Assembly (NCBI GenBank): GCA_029215795.1 | Contig: JARDYH010000003.1 | Location: 173,674,382-173,738,381, forward strand | Reading direction: 5' to 3' | DNA: 64,000 nucleotides | Origin: Anniella stebbinsi | Lineage: Eukaryota > Chordata > Lepidosauria > Squamata > Anniellidae | Shown here: positions 63,558-64,000 of the stretch, one piece after another | How the letters are laid out: each line of letters begins with the position of its first letter | Numbering within the stretch: position 1 is the stretch's first letter | Translations under genes and position numbers: made by a program | Notes under the pieces: generated by a model | What the model was told of the DNA's origin: nothing | Seen by the model: the letters and a program-made list of their open reading frames with translations, nothing else | The model's database searches: none

Positions 63558-64000
63558 TAGGGATGTGTATTGTATCATTACAATGTATGATAACGATACG
63601 GTAAGGTCGTTATCGTGCATGTGTTTAACGATGATGATACGATAGAAAAACCTACGATAATTTTTGGGCAATTTTATCGTTTTATCGGACTGCCATATAA
63701 ATATACCTATAACTTCTGTATTTTAAAAGTTTGAGGCTTGAAACTTGGTCACAGTGCTTATGGGGTATGCCGAAGTATGTGTATGAAATTTGAGATCGAT
63801 CCCTCCAATCCTCGATTTTATATGAATTTATTAAAGATCGTTTCCGTTCTGACAGGTCTGAATGAACGCACATAGCGAGCTGTCATTCTGATCTGTCAAA
63901 CTGAAACGAGCTTTAATAAATTCATATAAAATCATGGGTTGGAGGGATCGATCTCAAATTTCATACATATACTTAGGCATATCCCATAAGCACTATGACC
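63558..64000. mobile_element. hAT-type element, second copy of the 39584 family, cut by window end
   Basis: Starts TAGGGATGTGTATTGTATC and follows the 39584 copy: CGATA-rich end, TATAACTTCTGTATTTTAAA, GAGATCGATCCCTCCAATCC and the inverted second block. It contains TGAATGAACGCACATAGCGA where the first copy has none. The right end lies beyond the window. Confidence 0.88.

Overview
The window looks like intergenic DNA from a squamate reptile, most likely a lizard. It holds no intact host protein-coding gene, rRNA or tRNA that I can support. The evidence for a squamate is the repeat mix: CR1 LINEs with a reverse-transcriptase body and typical 3' ends; L2-clade LINE 3' ends whose tail reads like 'CCGCCCAGAGAGCTTCGGCT' followed by AATAAATA repeats, or 'GCCTCGATCTGGAGGGAG' followed by (ATT)n; MIR-like and tRNA-derived SINE pieces; and many short DNA transposons (MITEs). 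I inferred species group and repeat classes from recognised motifs, not from a database.

Layout. 0.5-1.2 kb: a Harbinger-like MITE fragment, then a CpG-rich tandem array with a period of exactly 128 bp. 2.3-5.1 kb: a 90-bp mariner-type MITE with TA duplications, an L2 3' end, a 33-bp minisatellite and a 399-bp fold-back element. 7.0-7.55 kb: a CR1 3' end split by a 344-bp terminal-inverted-repeat (TIR) element. 9.5-20 kb: MITEs, a CR1 remnant, an LTR-like piece and L2 tails. 21.8-22.8 kb and 33.7-34.5 kb: two larger relatives of the 7.1-kb element, with the same outer shell but unrelated inner cargo; the 33.7-kb cargo resembles a CpG island with a splice donor. 23.9-29.3 kb: CR1 pieces and copies of an inverted-dimer hAT MITE. 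35-38.5 kb: a broken CR1 RT gene, an L2 end and an LTR-like element. 39.6-40.4 kb: an 841-bp hAT-type element built from alternating inverted blocks and CGATA-rich ends; a second copy runs off the window at 63.56 kb. 42.4-44.4 kb: a second LTR-like copy and a palindrome of about 0.7 kb. 46-62.4 kb: nested MITEs, L2 ends, SINEs, a LINE ORF end with a CCHC-like motif and a GC-rich 549-bp TIR element.

The features do not form a pathway. What they record is layered transposition. An eight-copy dimer MITE shows 8-bp target duplications in most copies (hAT-type). A second set with 3-bp TAA or TGA duplications is PIF/Harbinger-like. Nested insertions give relative ages. Three stretches (28.1-28.5, 53.2-53.6, 59.5-60.0 kb), and more weakly 41.4-41.6 kb, are free of recognisable repeats and rich in homeodomain/POU-like AT motifs; they are candidate conserved regulatory elements, untested here.
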